Assembly: GCA_964605705.1 (NCBI GenBank)
Contig: CAZSDW010000074.1
Span: 1-11,325, forward strand
Direction: 5' to 3'
DNA length: 11,325 nt
From: CAZSDW01 sp964605705
GTDB lineage: Bacteria > Fidelibacterota > UBA2242
Shown: positions 1 to 8,069 of the stretch, piece after piece
Layout of the letters: every line of letters begins with the position of its first letter
How positions within the stretch are numbered: position 1 is the first letter of the stretch
Notes under the pieces: generated by a model
What the model was told of the DNA's origin: nothing
The model's input: the letters and a program-made list of their open reading frames with translations, nothing else
Database searches by the model: none
Position numbers and translations under genes: made by a program

Positions 1-342
1 CAATAAAACACTGCCTTCCGAAAGATTCGCTACCATCTCTTTAACTTCATCACCAATACAATCCGGTGCAAAGATAACGGTATTATCAATTAATTCACTC
101 AGCCTCTTAGCAACTGGTTGTAAACTGAATAATAGATTTCTCTGCCCTTTTGGTCGCCCCAGATGAGACATCAGGATAACTTTGGCTCCATCATCCAGCA
201 ACTTTTGAATCGTCGGCAGCGCTGCTTTAATTCGAAAATCCGAGGTGATCTGCTGATTCTCATCCAGAGGAACGTTAAAATCAACCCGCACCAGGACTTT
301 TTTTCCTTTTACCTGTAAATCGTCAATCGTTAGTCGCGCCAT
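1..342 (-). CDS. pgk: Phosphoglycerate kinase, N-terminal 114 residues (truncated by window edge)
   Basis: Cytosolic glycolytic enzyme that transfers phosphate between 1,3-bisphosphoglycerate and ADP to give 3-phosphoglycerate and ATP. Translating the minus strand from the ATG at 342 gives a frame open to base 1, beginning MARLTIDDLQVKGKKVLVRV. The PGK signature VRVDFNVPL is at about residues 18-26, the substrate-binding arginine region DFRIKAALPTI at about 35-45, and the SHLGRPKG loop at about 59-66. These are hallmark N-domain motifs, so the assignment is firm although only about the first quarter to third of a roughly 400-residue protein is present. An AGGTGA ribosome binding site lies 4 nt before the ATG. 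It follows the comF-like gene by 82 nt in the same direction. A promoter-like pair in that gap suggests it can be transcribed on its own. The usual glycolytic neighbours (gap, tpiA) would have to lie off the left edge. Confidence 0.96.
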   Translation of the reverse strand, partial: MARLTIDDLQVKGKKVLVRVDFNVPLDENQQITSDFRIKAALPTIQKLLDDGAKVILMSHLGRPKGQRNLLFSLQPVAKRLSELIDNTVIFAPDCIGDEVKEMVANLSEGSVLL

Positions 343-378
343 ATTTCACCTATTGTTTATGTTTTAAAATAACAGGGG

Positions 379-407
379 ATTTTACCTTTTTCATCAATTT
401 TATTCAA
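379..407 (-). promoter_or_regulatory. Candidate sigma-70-type promoter for pgk
   Basis: On the minus strand, TTGAAT (407-402) and TAAAAT (384-379) are separated by exactly 17 bp, in the 82-bp gap between the comF-like gene and pgk. The -10 element lies about 37 nt before the pgk ATG. This is a visual consensus match in AT-rich DNA. The housekeeping sigma preferences of this organism are unknown, so it is only a candidate. Confidence 0.35.
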
Positions 408-424
408 GAAAAATATCTTCTCTA

Positions 425-1099
425 TCATACCGGTGCTGCCACTGTAAAACCAAAAATATTGGAAATACCGTTAGTTTTTAATACTTCTGCTGCGGAATTC
501 AGCGTGGCACCGGTTGTAAAGACATCATCGATCAATACTACCGATTCGACACCAGCCAGGGAATATTTCTCGTTCATTGAAAAAGCACTACGCATGTTAT
601 CCTGCCGCTCGTGGGCATCCAGCTGCGTCTGAGTTCTCGTATTTTTTACCCGTTTCAGCAAATCTGCCCGTACCGCTGTTCCAAGTTTATTTGCTATTCC
701 CCGGGCAATATATTCTGATTGATTGTAGCCCCGCTCCCGCCGTTTGGATGGATGCAGTGGAATCGGGGATAAAATTGTCAGTTCAGGATTAATCTTAAAG
801 GGAAAATATGCTGCCGATTGCTCTCCCAGATCAATACCCAGGGACCGGTAACCGCTATATTTCAACGCATGGATAATTCGCTGCACCAAATCGTCAAATA
901 AAAACACCGGAAAAATACCCGTCAGAAATTCCGGAACGACTTTATTGTTTGTAATTTCCGGAGATAATAATTTAATTTTTTGCCAGCAGTCATTACAAAC
1001 AACAGATTTTACCTTTTCAAATCGCCGGTCACAGCCTACACAGATAGGCGGGAAAAACAGGGTTGATAATCCGGTCAGCAAACTTCGAACAGAAATCAT
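425..1099 (-). CDS. comF: ComF-family phosphoribosyltransferase-like protein
   Basis: A 224-residue protein of normal ComF/GntX length. The N-terminus has a four-cysteine zinc-finger-like motif: C20-x2-C23, then C35-x2-C38. The conserved ComF block KRRERGYNQSEYIA follows in the middle. The type I phosphoribosyltransferase PRPP-binding loop IDDVFTTGAT is at about residues 190-199. Members are needed for DNA uptake in some naturally competent bacteria (ComF in Bacillus, Com101 in Haemophilus), but the family is widespread and its substrate is not established, so competence should not be assumed. No other competence gene is in the window. The ATG at 1099 puts the cysteine motif at the usual distance from the N-terminus. 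Its ribosome binding site is weak (GGA about 7 nt upstream). It lies 86 nt after the GWxTD gene and 82 nt before pgk, same strand. Confidence 0.9.
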   Translation of the reverse strand: MISVRSLLTGLSTLFFPPICVGCDRRFEKVKSVVCNDCWQKIKLLSPEITNNKVVPEFLTGIFPVFLFDDLVQRIIHALKYSGYRSLGIDLGEQSAAYFPFKINPELTILSPIPLHPSKRRERGYNQSEYIARGIANKLGTAVRADLLKRVKNTRTQTQLDAHERQDNMRSAFSMNEKYSLAGVESVVLIDDVFTTGATLNSAAEVLKTNGISNIFGFTVAAPV

Positions 1100-1185
1100 C
1101 TTCAGTCCGTTAGGGTTACTTTTTACAAATAATTCTATTTACAGAATAGATATTTGAGAGAAAAAAGATACGGAATCACCGATTT

Positions 1186-2556
1186 TTAGTAATTCGAGTC
1201 TGAAGTTCCGACCATCGGAGAAATCCAGCGCTGCCAGTTATAATCATGAAGTTCGTTGCGGGCAGTCGAATGGACCAGCTCCATCTCACCAAAACCGGAT
1301 TTATCTACAAAAATAAACTGAATCCCACCTTCGATTTCATAGTAGTACCAGAACTGGTAGGGTTTGGATTCCAGAGAGCTGGGAAATCGTTCTATTTCGG
1401 ACGGTGGTCCGTAAACCAGATAAACACGCCCCATTTCGGTTTTCCAGCCTTCCATCCGCGAGGTGGAAAATTGACTCATGACGTAATTCAGGCGTTGATT
1501 ATAATCGTATTCCGCTTCATTAAATTCTGTTGAAGGATCGGGATCACGGCTCGTCCAGAAATTCCGGATGACATTAATTTTTCCTTCGTTATTCGATTTC
1601 CGGAAAAGTTTCCGTTCCTTATCGGTGGCAAAGTATTTCAAGGGTCCAAAGACGTTGGCTAATTCTTTCTCATTCATTCCGGCAAGATTGAGATCGCTTG
1701 GCAGGTCGGACTCGGATACCTTATTATCCGGCTTAACAATATAAAACCGTTTCTGAGCGCTGACAATCTGATCAGATCCTTCATCCTTAATGGAAATAGT
1801 ATAATCATAAAATCCGGATTCGATATTCGAAATGTTCAAACCTTTAATTTCGACAGCAGAGGCGCCCGGTTTTGCCTTTTCGATCCAATCGCTGGATATC
1901 ACTTCCTTCCCATCAATATCCGCAATTGAATATTTGACCTGGTAGGATGGATTGGCATCATCATCGACTTCCAAATTGTACACCTCACAAAAAGCATAAA
2001 TCATATCGTTCTGCTCGCCGTAGATATTACTGGCATTGGGAACAATATCGTATTTGAAGTACTTGCTGAATTTATTCTCTGTGGTGGTTTTAGCCATTTG
2101 ACCACTGAGCTGGATATCGCTGAGTACTTCGTCAGTTTTCGAAAAACTGCGGGCGATGATCGTTTTTTCTTCTCGGAAGGTCTTTTTTGAAACCAGGTCC
2201 ATCACAATTGCAACCATCTGATATTCCCCATGCGGAACTGAAACGGTAATAAAATCCGGTATCCGTTGCGTTTCTGAAATTTCGTCCCGGCTGATAACCT
2301 TGTCAGAAAAACTCCATTCCTTCATCTGCCTGACCGTATCATCACTGATAAAAGCAATCCTGACAAAAGCACTGGAACGAAAACCGCCCTCTTCTTCTTT
2401 AAATTCAAATAAATTCCTGGGAATCATCAAATAAACTTCGACAATGTCACTGCTTTCATCGCCCCGAAAAATCGCATAATCAAGATCAAAATCAGTCGCG
2501 AACGCTAGGACAATATTCAAGAAAAGAAATAAGATGAAACATAGCTTGGTTTTCAT
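1186..2556 (-). CDS. GWxTD domain-containing exported protein
   Basis: A 456-residue protein with a clear signal peptide: basic MKTK, hydrophobic residues 5-18, probable AFA cleavage site after about residue 20. It is therefore predicted to be periplasmic or surface-associated. The central part (about 25-270) looks like beta-rich, Ig-like extracytoplasmic sequence. The C-terminal part from about residue 290 is the GWxTD domain: FWTSRDPDPSTEFNEAEYDY, then the name motif as GWKTE (370-374, Glu replacing the usual Asp), GRVYLVYGPP just after, a PYQFWYYY aromatic stretch, and a closing FVDKSGFGEMELVHSTARNE segment. The family is common in FCB-group and related candidate phyla and its biochemical role is unknown. 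The start is 2 nt after the smc stop, and its GGAG ribosome binding site lies over the last smc codon. Co-transcription and translational coupling with smc are therefore likely. Confidence 0.9.
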   Translation of the reverse strand: MKTKLCFILFLFLNIVLAFATDFDLDYAIFRGDESSDIVEVYLMIPRNLFEFKEEEGGFRSSAFVRIAFISDDTVRQMKEWSFSDKVISRDEISETQRIPDFITVSVPHGEYQMVAIVMDLVSKKTFREEKTIIARSFSKTDEVLSDIQLSGQMAKTTTENKFSKYFKYDIVPNASNIYGEQNDMIYAFCEVYNLEVDDDANPSYQVKYSIADIDGKEVISSDWIEKAKPGASAVEIKGLNISNIESGFYDYTISIKDEGSDQIVSAQKRFYIVKPDNKVSESDLPSDLNLAGMNEKELANVFGPLKYFATDKERKLFRKSNNEGKINVIRNFWTSRDPDPSTEFNEAEYDYNQRLNYVMSQFSTSRMEGWKTEMGRVYLVYGPPSEIERFPSSLESKPYQFWYYYEIEGGIQFIFVDKSGFGEMELVHSTARNELHDYNWQRWISPMVGTSDSNY

Positions 2557-2558
2557 AA

Positions 2559-5500
2559 CTACTCCAATTTTGCGGATACTATCTGAGAAATCCCACTTTC
2601 AGCCATTGTAATCCCATACAGCGAATCGGCAATGCTCATCGTTGATTTGTTATGGGTCACTATGATGAACTGGGTTTTTTCAGAAAACGTTTTTATGACA
2701 TTCGTGAATCGTCGGGTATTTTCATCGTCAAGCGGAGCGTCAACTTCATCCAGGATACAGAAGGGACTCGGTTTCACCTGGTAAATGCCAAACAACAGGG
2801 CAATCGCCGTCAACGCTTTTTCCCCGGCAGACAGCATTTTGAGTGATCGCATCTTTTTACCGCTCGGGCATGCCCAAATCTCAATCTGGGCTTCAAGCGG
2901 GTCGCTGTCACCGATCATTTTTAGGTCCGCTTCACCGCCGCCGAAGAAGATCGAAAAGGTGGATTTGAAATTTTGCCTGATCTTTTCAAAGATTTCCTGA
3001 TACTGGTCGCGGGCAATATTGTCAATTTGTACGATGACATCATTGAGTCCCTTTTCAGATTTAAGAAGATCTTCCCGTTGTTCCGTCAGAAAGCTCAGAC
3101 GCGAGTTTTCTTCTTCATACTCGTCCTTGACCGCCATATTGACCATCCCGATCAGTTCGAGATTTCGTTTTAGGCGTTCGACCTTTTTCTGTAATTCTTC
3201 CTGTTCCGGTAAATCCGCGGGAATTTCATCCGGAATCTGCTGACTATATTTTTCTGCCAGAATGGACTTGATTTCGTTAATTGCTGCCCGATATCCGGAT
3301 TTATCGAGTTCCTGTTGACTGATGGATTCGCTCATTGTTTCTTTATCGCGTCTAAGCTGATATAAATGATCATTCAGTTCTTGAATCTCGGACCGGATTT
3401 TCTGAAATGAATTCCGAAACGTCTCAATACTCTTTTCGAGGGTGCTGACTTTTGTCTGATATTCGGTCAGGTGCTGTTGATTTTGATGGACGGCGGACTG
3501 GATTTTGACTGCTTCCTGTTCATGAGTGCCTTTTTCAGTCAGTGCCCGATCTTTATTCTCCAGAGATCGCTGAATTGATCTTTTAGCGATTTCCCGACTA
3601 TCCCCAATGTTTCGAAATTGATTTTCAAGATTAATCAGATCGATCCGCTGATTCTGACGCTGCTCGTTGACTTGATCCAGTTCCTGCTTAATCCGGTTGG
3701 CATTCTCCCGCAATACATCGATTTTTTGTTCCAGTGCCGATATTTCTCTACCTAAACTGGTTTTTCCGGGATCTTCCTTACTGATGCGCTCCTTAAAATT
3801 GTCAATCAGTACCTTCAGTGAAATCCGGTTTTCCTCAAGCGTTTTCTGAATGCTTTTTGATTCCAGAAGACCAGACTCGCTCTGATACAGTCGCTCCTGA
3901 AGATCACGCTGATTCTGCTCCTGGATTTTGATTTCACGGGATATCCGCAATCTCTCAGACCGTAATTTGGAAAGATCACTCTGGGCATTTTCCAGTTGTG
4001 CCTGAACGGCTTTCAGTTTCTGATTGACCTCATCGGCTTCGCTTTCAAGCTGATAAAGTTTTTCTGTCCGCCCGATCAGAATATTTGACTCGGAGCTTTC
4101 CGAACCACCGGAAAAAAAGCCGTTAGCGTCGCGAAATCTTCCCCGATCAGATACAATGGATACATGCTGATATTTCGAACTGCCGATCAGCGTTTCAAAC
4201 TGATCATCGTCACAACAGTAGATGTCCTGAAAAAGAAATTCCTTGAGATTTTTTACGGCGCTGTCACATTTGATAAAATCAGACAACGGTTTGAGATCCT
4301 TCACCGATTTTTCAGAATTCAACTGAAAAGTTTCGTCCAGCGGTATAATGGACACCCGTCCCTTGTCTTTATCGGCAAGTTTGCCCAACGTGTGCAGAGC
4401 TGCCTTACGATCCTCGGCAAGCAGCAGCCGGGATATATCTTTAATAACGGATTCCACCGCGAGATAATATTTTGAATCCACTGACAGAAGATCGGACAAT
4501 GCTCCTTTAACTCCCGGAAACTCCGCTAAATTATCAAGCACAAACTGTAAACCCGGACTGAAGCCCTCTTTCGATTGGATAATTCCCTGATAAAAATGAA
4601 TCTGGTTGTTCAGGCGATCGAGTTGGGATTCAATCTCCCGTCGCTCAGATTGCAGATCGCGCTCTGAATCAAGATACTCATTATAGCGCAGTTCCAATTC
4701 TTCAAGATTATCCCGTTTGGTTTGCAATTCCACGTTCAGTGCACCGGATTTTACTTTTAATTTTTCAAGATCAGTGCTAATCTCCTGGTCCTTTTTGATC
4801 TGGATTTCAAGTTGCGCTACAATAGACGCCAGTTCTTTTTCCCGCTGGTTAATATTATCCTGCAAATTGCCAAAGCGGGCACTATTTTCCGCCTGTTGTT
4901 TTACGAGACTAAACCGTTCCTCCTGATGGGCTTGAATCTCGGCATTTGCTTTGGAATAGCGCTGCTCGACCTCTTCCCGGGCAGTCTCAATTATTTTAAA
5001 AGATTCCCGCTTTGTCTCCAGATTCTTTGCAGTCTCAGTAAACTCTTTTTGAAGTTCCTGTTCTTTCTGTCGGGCAGATTTTATGGTGTCATCGTATTGC
5101 CGGATATCGTTCTCAAGCCGTGCAATTGTCTGGTTATTATTCCGTAATTGTTCCTTTAGAACCATTTCCTCGGTCAGAAATTTGTTGCGTTCTTCGCGAA
5201 TTTCCGATAATTGCTGGTTCTTTTCTTCCAGAAGTTTTTCCTGCTCTTCAAATTCCTGCTGTCTGGTTTTCCAAACGGCTTCCTTGGCGTCCAACTCGCT
5301 CATGATCCGATTCAGTTTCTCACGGTCATCGGCAATCCGGCTTTCAATCGGACTCAGGGAAATCTGGATATCCGCAATTTTCCTGGTTGCCAGCAGAACT
5401 TCAACCGTAATCAGTTCCGCAGTGGTTTCCTGGTGTTTTTCAAATCGTTTCAGTTGACGGCGAAGGTTTTTGACTTGTGAATCGACCTCATTGATAATAT

Positions 5501-6077
5501 CGTTCAAACGGATCAAATCATCCCGGGTAGCTTCCAGTTTCCGCAGGGCGGCTTTGCGCTGTACCCGATATTTGTTGACGCCGGCAGCCTCTTCAAACAG
5601 ACGCTTTCGCTCTTCAGGATTTTCACTGAGAATATCCTCAATCATCTTCAATTCAATAATTGAATAGGCATTCGCACCCATCCCGGTATCGATGAACAAA
5701 TCAGTGATATCTTTCAGCCGACAGAGATTATTATTAATAAAATATTCGCTTTCCCCATTTCGATAAACTCGCCGGGATATGACAATATCCGAATAAGGCA
5801 ACGATATACGTCCGCTGACATTATGGATTGTCAGGGACACCTCCGCGAGATTCAGCGGTCGTCGGGTTGCCGTTCCATTAAAAATCATATCCGTATTGCG
5901 GTCAGCCCGCAGAACACTGGATTTCTGCTCACCAATTACCCAACGGATCGCATCGACGATATTGGTTTTTCCGCAACCGTTGGGACCTACAACCGAGGTG
6001 ATTCCTTTCCCGAAGTGAATTTCCGATTTTCTGGAGAATGATTTAAACCCGTACAGGGTAAGTTTTGAAATGTACAT
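2559..6077 (-). CDS. smc: Chromosome segregation protein SMC
   Basis: A 1172-residue structural-maintenance-of-chromosomes ATPase, typical full bacterial length. It forms a homodimeric ring that, with ScpA/ScpB, extrudes DNA loops and helps segregate the nucleoid. In order: N-terminal head beginning MYISKLTLYGFKSF; Walker A GPNGCGKT at 31-38 with IVDAIRWVIGEQ after it; long heptad-rich coiled coil to about 500; hinge at about 505-665 (SPGLQFVLDNLAEFPGVKGAL to the FFSGG glycine turn); returning coiled coil to about 1020; C-terminal head with ABC signature LSAGEKAL at 1082-1089 and Walker B/D-loop FCILDEVDAPLDD from 1106. The signature has Ala where SMC proteins usually have the second Gly (LSGGEK). 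The ATG is fixed by an in-frame TAG two codons upstream, yet no Shine-Dalgarno sequence precedes it. No scpA or scpB is in the window. It is coupled to the downstream GWxTD gene. Confidence 0.97.
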   Translation of the reverse strand: MYISKLTLYGFKSFSRKSEIHFGKGITSVVGPNGCGKTNIVDAIRWVIGEQKSSVLRADRNTDMIFNGTATRRPLNLAEVSLTIHNVSGRISLPYSDIVISRRVYRNGESEYFINNNLCRLKDITDLFIDTGMGANAYSIIELKMIEDILSENPEERKRLFEEAAGVNKYRVQRKAALRKLEATRDDLIRLNDIINEVDSQVKNLRRQLKRFEKHQETTAELITVEVLLATRKIADIQISLSPIESRIADDREKLNRIMSELDAKEAVWKTRQQEFEEQEKLLEEKNQQLSEIREERNKFLTEEMVLKEQLRNNNQTIARLENDIRQYDDTIKSARQKEQELQKEFTETAKNLETKRESFKIIETAREEVEQRYSKANAEIQAHQEERFSLVKQQAENSARFGNLQDNINQREKELASIVAQLEIQIKKDQEISTDLEKLKVKSGALNVELQTKRDNLEELELRYNEYLDSERDLQSERREIESQLDRLNNQIHFYQGIIQSKEGFSPGLQFVLDNLAEFPGVKGALSDLLSVDSKYYLAVESVIKDISRLLLAEDRKAALHTLGKLADKDKGRVSIIPLDETFQLNSEKSVKDLKPLSDFIKCDSAVKNLKEFLFQDIYCCDDDQFETLIGSSKYQHVSIVSDRGRFRDANGFFSGGSESSESNILIGRTEKLYQLESEADEVNQKLKAVQAQLENAQSDLSKLRSERLRISREIKIQEQNQRDLQERLYQSESGLLESKSIQKTLEENRISLKVLIDNFKERISKEDPGKTSLGREISALEQKIDVLRENANRIKQELDQVNEQRQNQRIDLINLENQFRNIGDSREIAKRSIQRSLENKDRALTEKGTHEQEAVKIQSAVHQNQQHLTEYQTKVSTLEKSIETFRNSFQKIRSEIQELNDHLYQLRRDKETMSESISQQELDKSGYRAAINEIKSILAEKYSQQIPDEIPADLPEQEELQKKVERLKRNLELIGMVNMAVKDEYEEENSRLSFLTEQREDLLKSEKGLNDVIVQIDNIARDQYQEIFEKIRQNFKSTFSIFFGGGEADLKMIGDSDPLEAQIEIWACPSGKKMRSLKMLSAGEKALTAIALLFGIYQVKPSPFCILDEVDAPLDDENTRRFTNVIKTFSEKTQFIIVTHNKSTMSIADSLYGITMAESGISQIVSAKLE
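2562..2565 (-). promoter_or_regulatory. Ribosome binding site of the GWxTD gene, embedded in the end of smc
   Basis: The minus-strand sequence GGAGTAGTTATG contains GGAG (2565-2562), which includes the final Glu codon of smc. The smc stop TAG (2561-2559) follows directly, then two bases and the ATG of the GWxTD gene (2556). SD-to-start spacing is 5 nt. The terminating smc ribosome would cover this start site, which fixes the ATG choice and implies coupling. Confidence 0.75.
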
Positions 6078-6134
6078 AAGCTAAAATTTCAGAATCACAC
6101 AATTTCCTCAGTGCGGAATAATATATTAATTTTA

Positions 6135-6162
6135 TTTATAAAATGGCATTTGAATCTTACAA
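6135..6162 (-). promoter_or_regulatory. Candidate promoter for smc
   Basis: In the 136-bp gap between the HIT gene and smc, minus-strand TTGTAA (6162-6157) and TATAAA (6140-6135) are 16 bp apart, leaving a leader of about 50 nt before the smc ATG. The rest of the gap is AT-rich. I see no GC-rich hairpin followed by a T-run, so read-through from the upstream HIT gene is also possible. Confidence 0.3.
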
Positions 6163-6213
6163 GATAACCAAGAACGCAATCCAACGTGTTATAGGCTAAT
6201 AATTTTACGATGA

Positions 6214-6561
6214 TCAGCCCGGAGGCCAGTGCATCTTCCTGCCTCCCAGCAGGTGCAGATGAATATGCGCAACCTCCTGACCCCCGTTTTCCCCACAATT
6301 AAATACCAACCGGTAGCCGCTTTCGGAGATATTTTCCCGGCGGGCGATTTCATTTGCTGTCAGCACCATTTTTCCGGCAAGTTGCTGATCGGTATCGGAC
6401 CAATCACTGATCCGTGAGATATGTTGCCTTGGAATAATCAAAATGTGGTTGGGCGCCTGCGGATTAATATCCCGAAATGCCAAAAGCTGATCATCATTGT
6501 AAATAAATTGGGTATTAAAATCGCCCCGGGCAATTTTACAAAATATACAATCGTCTCCCAC
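6214..6561 (-). CDS. hinT: HIT-family (histidine triad) nucleotide-binding protein, HinT-like
   Basis: A 115-residue cytosolic protein matching the HinT/HINT branch in length and layout. These are purine nucleoside phosphoramidases that hydrolyse AMP-lysine-type substrates. The N-terminal CIFCKIARGD motif (C5-x2-C8) is followed by the family block FRDINPQAPNHILIIPRQHI. The catalytic histidine triad HIHLHLLGGR has its histidines at 99, 101 and 103, and the C-terminus WPPG is typical of HINT proteins. Translation starts at GTG (6561-6559), five bases after an AGGGGA ribosome binding site. No ATG is placed to keep the CIFCKI motif. It starts 17 nt after the rsmE stop, so the two are almost certainly co-transcribed. 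The specific substrate here is unknown. Confidence 0.93.
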   Translation of the reverse strand: MGDDCIFCKIARGDFNTQFIYNDDQLLAFRDINPQAPNHILIIPRQHISRISDWSDTDQQLAGKMVLTANEIARRENISESGYRLVFNCGENGGQEVAHIHLHLLGGRKMHWPPG

Positions 6562-6566
6562 GACTG

Positions 6567-6572
6567 TCCCCT
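6567..6572 (-). promoter_or_regulatory. Ribosome binding site that fixes the GTG start of the HIT gene
   Basis: AGGGGA (6572-6567 on the minus strand) is followed by five bases and then GTG at 6561. It lies wholly in the 17-nt gap between rsmE and the HIT gene. It is one of the strongest SD matches in the window and supports the non-ATG start. Confidence 0.7.
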
Positions 6573-6578
6573 TTCCTT

Positions 6579-7295
6579 TTATTTGATTAAAGCCTGGATA
6601 TTCGCTACAGCCACTATTGCAGCTAATTCGGTCCGCAGCCGATACGGATGAATATTGACCGGTTTAAATCCGGCATCTTCCGCCATTTTAAACTCATCAT
6701 AATGAAAACCACCTTCGGGACCAATCAGCAGAATTATCGAATCGATATTGGCAACCTTCCGGATAAAATCGTGCATTGTCCCGGTGACATCCTGTTCCGC
6801 AATAAAATTAAGTGATGCCGGATTTTCGGATTTAATAAAATCCTTAAAATTCTGCAGAGGCTCGATCTTCGGTAAATAGTAATTACCACTCTGTTTGATG
6901 GATTCTATCGCAATTTTATATAATCGTTCGATGTTCAATCCCTCTTTGACCGAATGCTCCATCTGTAACGGAAGAATCCGGGATACACCCATAGCGGTCA
7001 CGGAACGGATGATCTGCTCGAGTGCCTTGTTTTTTACAAGACCAAATGCCAGGCATATATCGGTACTGACTAATCTGTTTTTTTTTGCGAAAGATAAAAT
7101 ATGGCAGGAACATTGGTCCCTCGAAATCGACTGCAGCTCAGCCGTGAATTCGTCGCCTGTCCCGTTTATCAGGGTAATTTGATCGCCGGGTTTCTTCCGC
7201 AGTACCTGCGTGCAGTGATGAAATTCATCACCGGTCAGAATAGCGTTACTATTTATTATTTGATCGGGTGAAACATAGAAATAATATTGATGCAT
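6579..7295 (-). CDS. rsmE: 16S rRNA (uracil-1498-N3)-methyltransferase
   Basis: A 238-residue SPOUT-class methyltransferase that uses S-adenosylmethionine to N3-methylate U1498 of 16S rRNA in the 30S subunit. The N-terminal PUA-like part includes GDEFHHCTQVLRKKPGDQITLINGTG (about 22-47), the usual RsmE opening H..VLR.K.GD pattern. The C-terminal trefoil-knot domain has AFGLVKNKALEQIIRSVTAMGV, the SAM-pocket motif IGPEGGF (191-197) and LRTELAA (220-226, usually LRTETA). Length matches the family (about 240). The ATG at 7295 shares its first base with the TAA of the upstream gene (TAATG), so translation is probably coupled. GGAAG about 8 nt upstream can serve as ribosome binding site. The HIT gene follows after 17 nt. 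Confidence 0.95.
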   Translation of the reverse strand: MHQYYFYVSPDQIINSNAILTGDEFHHCTQVLRKKPGDQITLINGTGDEFTAELQSISRDQCSCHILSFAKKNRLVSTDICLAFGLVKNKALEQIIRSVTAMGVSRILPLQMEHSVKEGLNIERLYKIAIESIKQSGNYYLPKIEPLQNFKDFIKSENPASLNFIAEQDVTGTMHDFIRKVANIDSIILLIGPEGGFHYDEFKMAEDAGFKPVNIHPYRLRTELAAIVAVANIQALIK

Positions 7296-7978
7296 TAAAA
7301 TCGCTTCCCGGCACTGACTTTGATAATGATCCCGCTAAAATCCTTCCTGCCATCGTATGTTTTTTGGGGATCATAACCTTCTTCAAGGACTTCGGGTACA
7401 TCAATTTTATTGGAGAACTTGATATATTCATAACCGACAAAAAGCGATATCAGGGCGCCGGGCGCCGTGGTAAAATCCACACCTGCACCTAATCGCGCAG
7501 TACCGTTGTAATAGTAATCAATATGTTTGATGCGATAGGAAAAGTCCGGATCATTGGGAGGATCAATTGCAATCAACGGACCTCCTTCCACAAACAGAAA
7601 TGGTCGAAAATTATTGGCTAATTGCTGACTGAACAGCACCTTTTTATACCCTATAAGAGCAGTACCAAAACTCAAGCGGGTTTTATCGAATCGTTCCGTG
7701 GCATAATAATCATCATAATAGTAAGAGTAACTGTAAATCGGATAGTCATTATCTCCCCGAACAATCAGTAAATTCAGGTTGGCGATAATGTGGTTGGAAG
7801 AATTCAGCGCCCATTCATAAAATCCTCCCAGACCACCACCATTATCGGACTGAATCAGGGTAATTCCCCCATAGCGGGCATGCGGATCATCGATGCCGAA
7901 TTTCCTCTTTGAAAAAGCATTGATACTCAGTAAAAGTCCGATAATTATAGGGATTAATATTTTTATATAATTCTTCAT
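7295..7978 (-). CDS. Probable outer-membrane beta-barrel protein, Tyr-rich loop, unknown function
   Basis: A 227-residue protein. The signal peptide has basic residues at 2-6, a hydrophobic stretch at about 7-19, and a likely A-F-S cleavage site after residue 23. The mature part alternates short amphipathic strands (for example LSFGTALIGYKKVLF, RPFLFVEGGPLIAI, ARLGAGVDFTTAPGALISLFVGYEYIKF) with Gly/Asp/Asn-rich turns, and it ends in Phe (VSAGKRF). This pattern fits a small outer-membrane barrel of about 8-10 strands. Residues 79-92 hold eight tyrosines with two aspartates, probably a surface loop. I do not recognise a named family. It is the first gene of the minus-strand run. It overlaps rsmE by one base, an unexpected pairing of an envelope protein with an rRNA methyltransferase. 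A TATAAT lies just upstream, but no good SD is seen. Confidence 0.75.
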   Translation of the reverse strand: MKNYIKILIPIIIGLLLSINAFSKRKFGIDDPHARYGGITLIQSDNGGGLGGFYEWALNSSNHIIANLNLLIVRGDNDYPIYSYSYYYDDYYATERFDKTRLSFGTALIGYKKVLFSQQLANNFRPFLFVEGGPLIAIDPPNDPDFSYRIKHIDYYYNGTARLGAGVDFTTAPGALISLFVGYEYIKFSNKIDVPEVLEEGYDPQKTYDGRKDFSGIIIKVSAGKRF

Positions 7979-7989
7979 TGTGTCAATCC

Positions 7990-7995
7990 ATTATA
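7990..7995 (-). promoter_or_regulatory. Candidate -10 element for the outer-membrane protein gene
   Basis: A perfect TATAAT on the minus strand (7995-7990) ends 11 nt before the ATG. I found no convincing -35 at 16-18 bp. If used, the untranslated leader would be only a few bases long, which would fit the absent Shine-Dalgarno sequence. A chance match in AT-rich DNA is quite possible. Confidence 0.25.
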
Positions 7996-8069
7996 TTTTT
8001 ATTAAAAATAATCAATCATTTCAAAGAAAGCAAAATTGTTTTACTGCCTATGCTCAGGATTGTTTCATA

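Noticed and set aside
1134..1150. Inverted repeat TCTATT/AATAGA between the GWxTD gene and the comF-like gene
   Set aside because: A weak, AT-only-flanked 6-bp stem with no T-run. Expected by chance in such sequence.
4812..5480. Long plus-strand reading frames (up to about 124 residues) opposite smc
   Set aside because: Low-complexity Ser/Phe/Arg-rich translations antisense to the coiled-coil codons, with overlapping frames and no ribosome binding sites. These are shadows of smc.
6095..6109. Minus-strand GAGGA followed by GTG-TGA, a possible start-stop mini-ORF shortly before smc
   Set aside because: It is the end of a shadow reading frame inside the HIT gene and its downstream gap, and nothing else supports translation. 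Too short to argue from.
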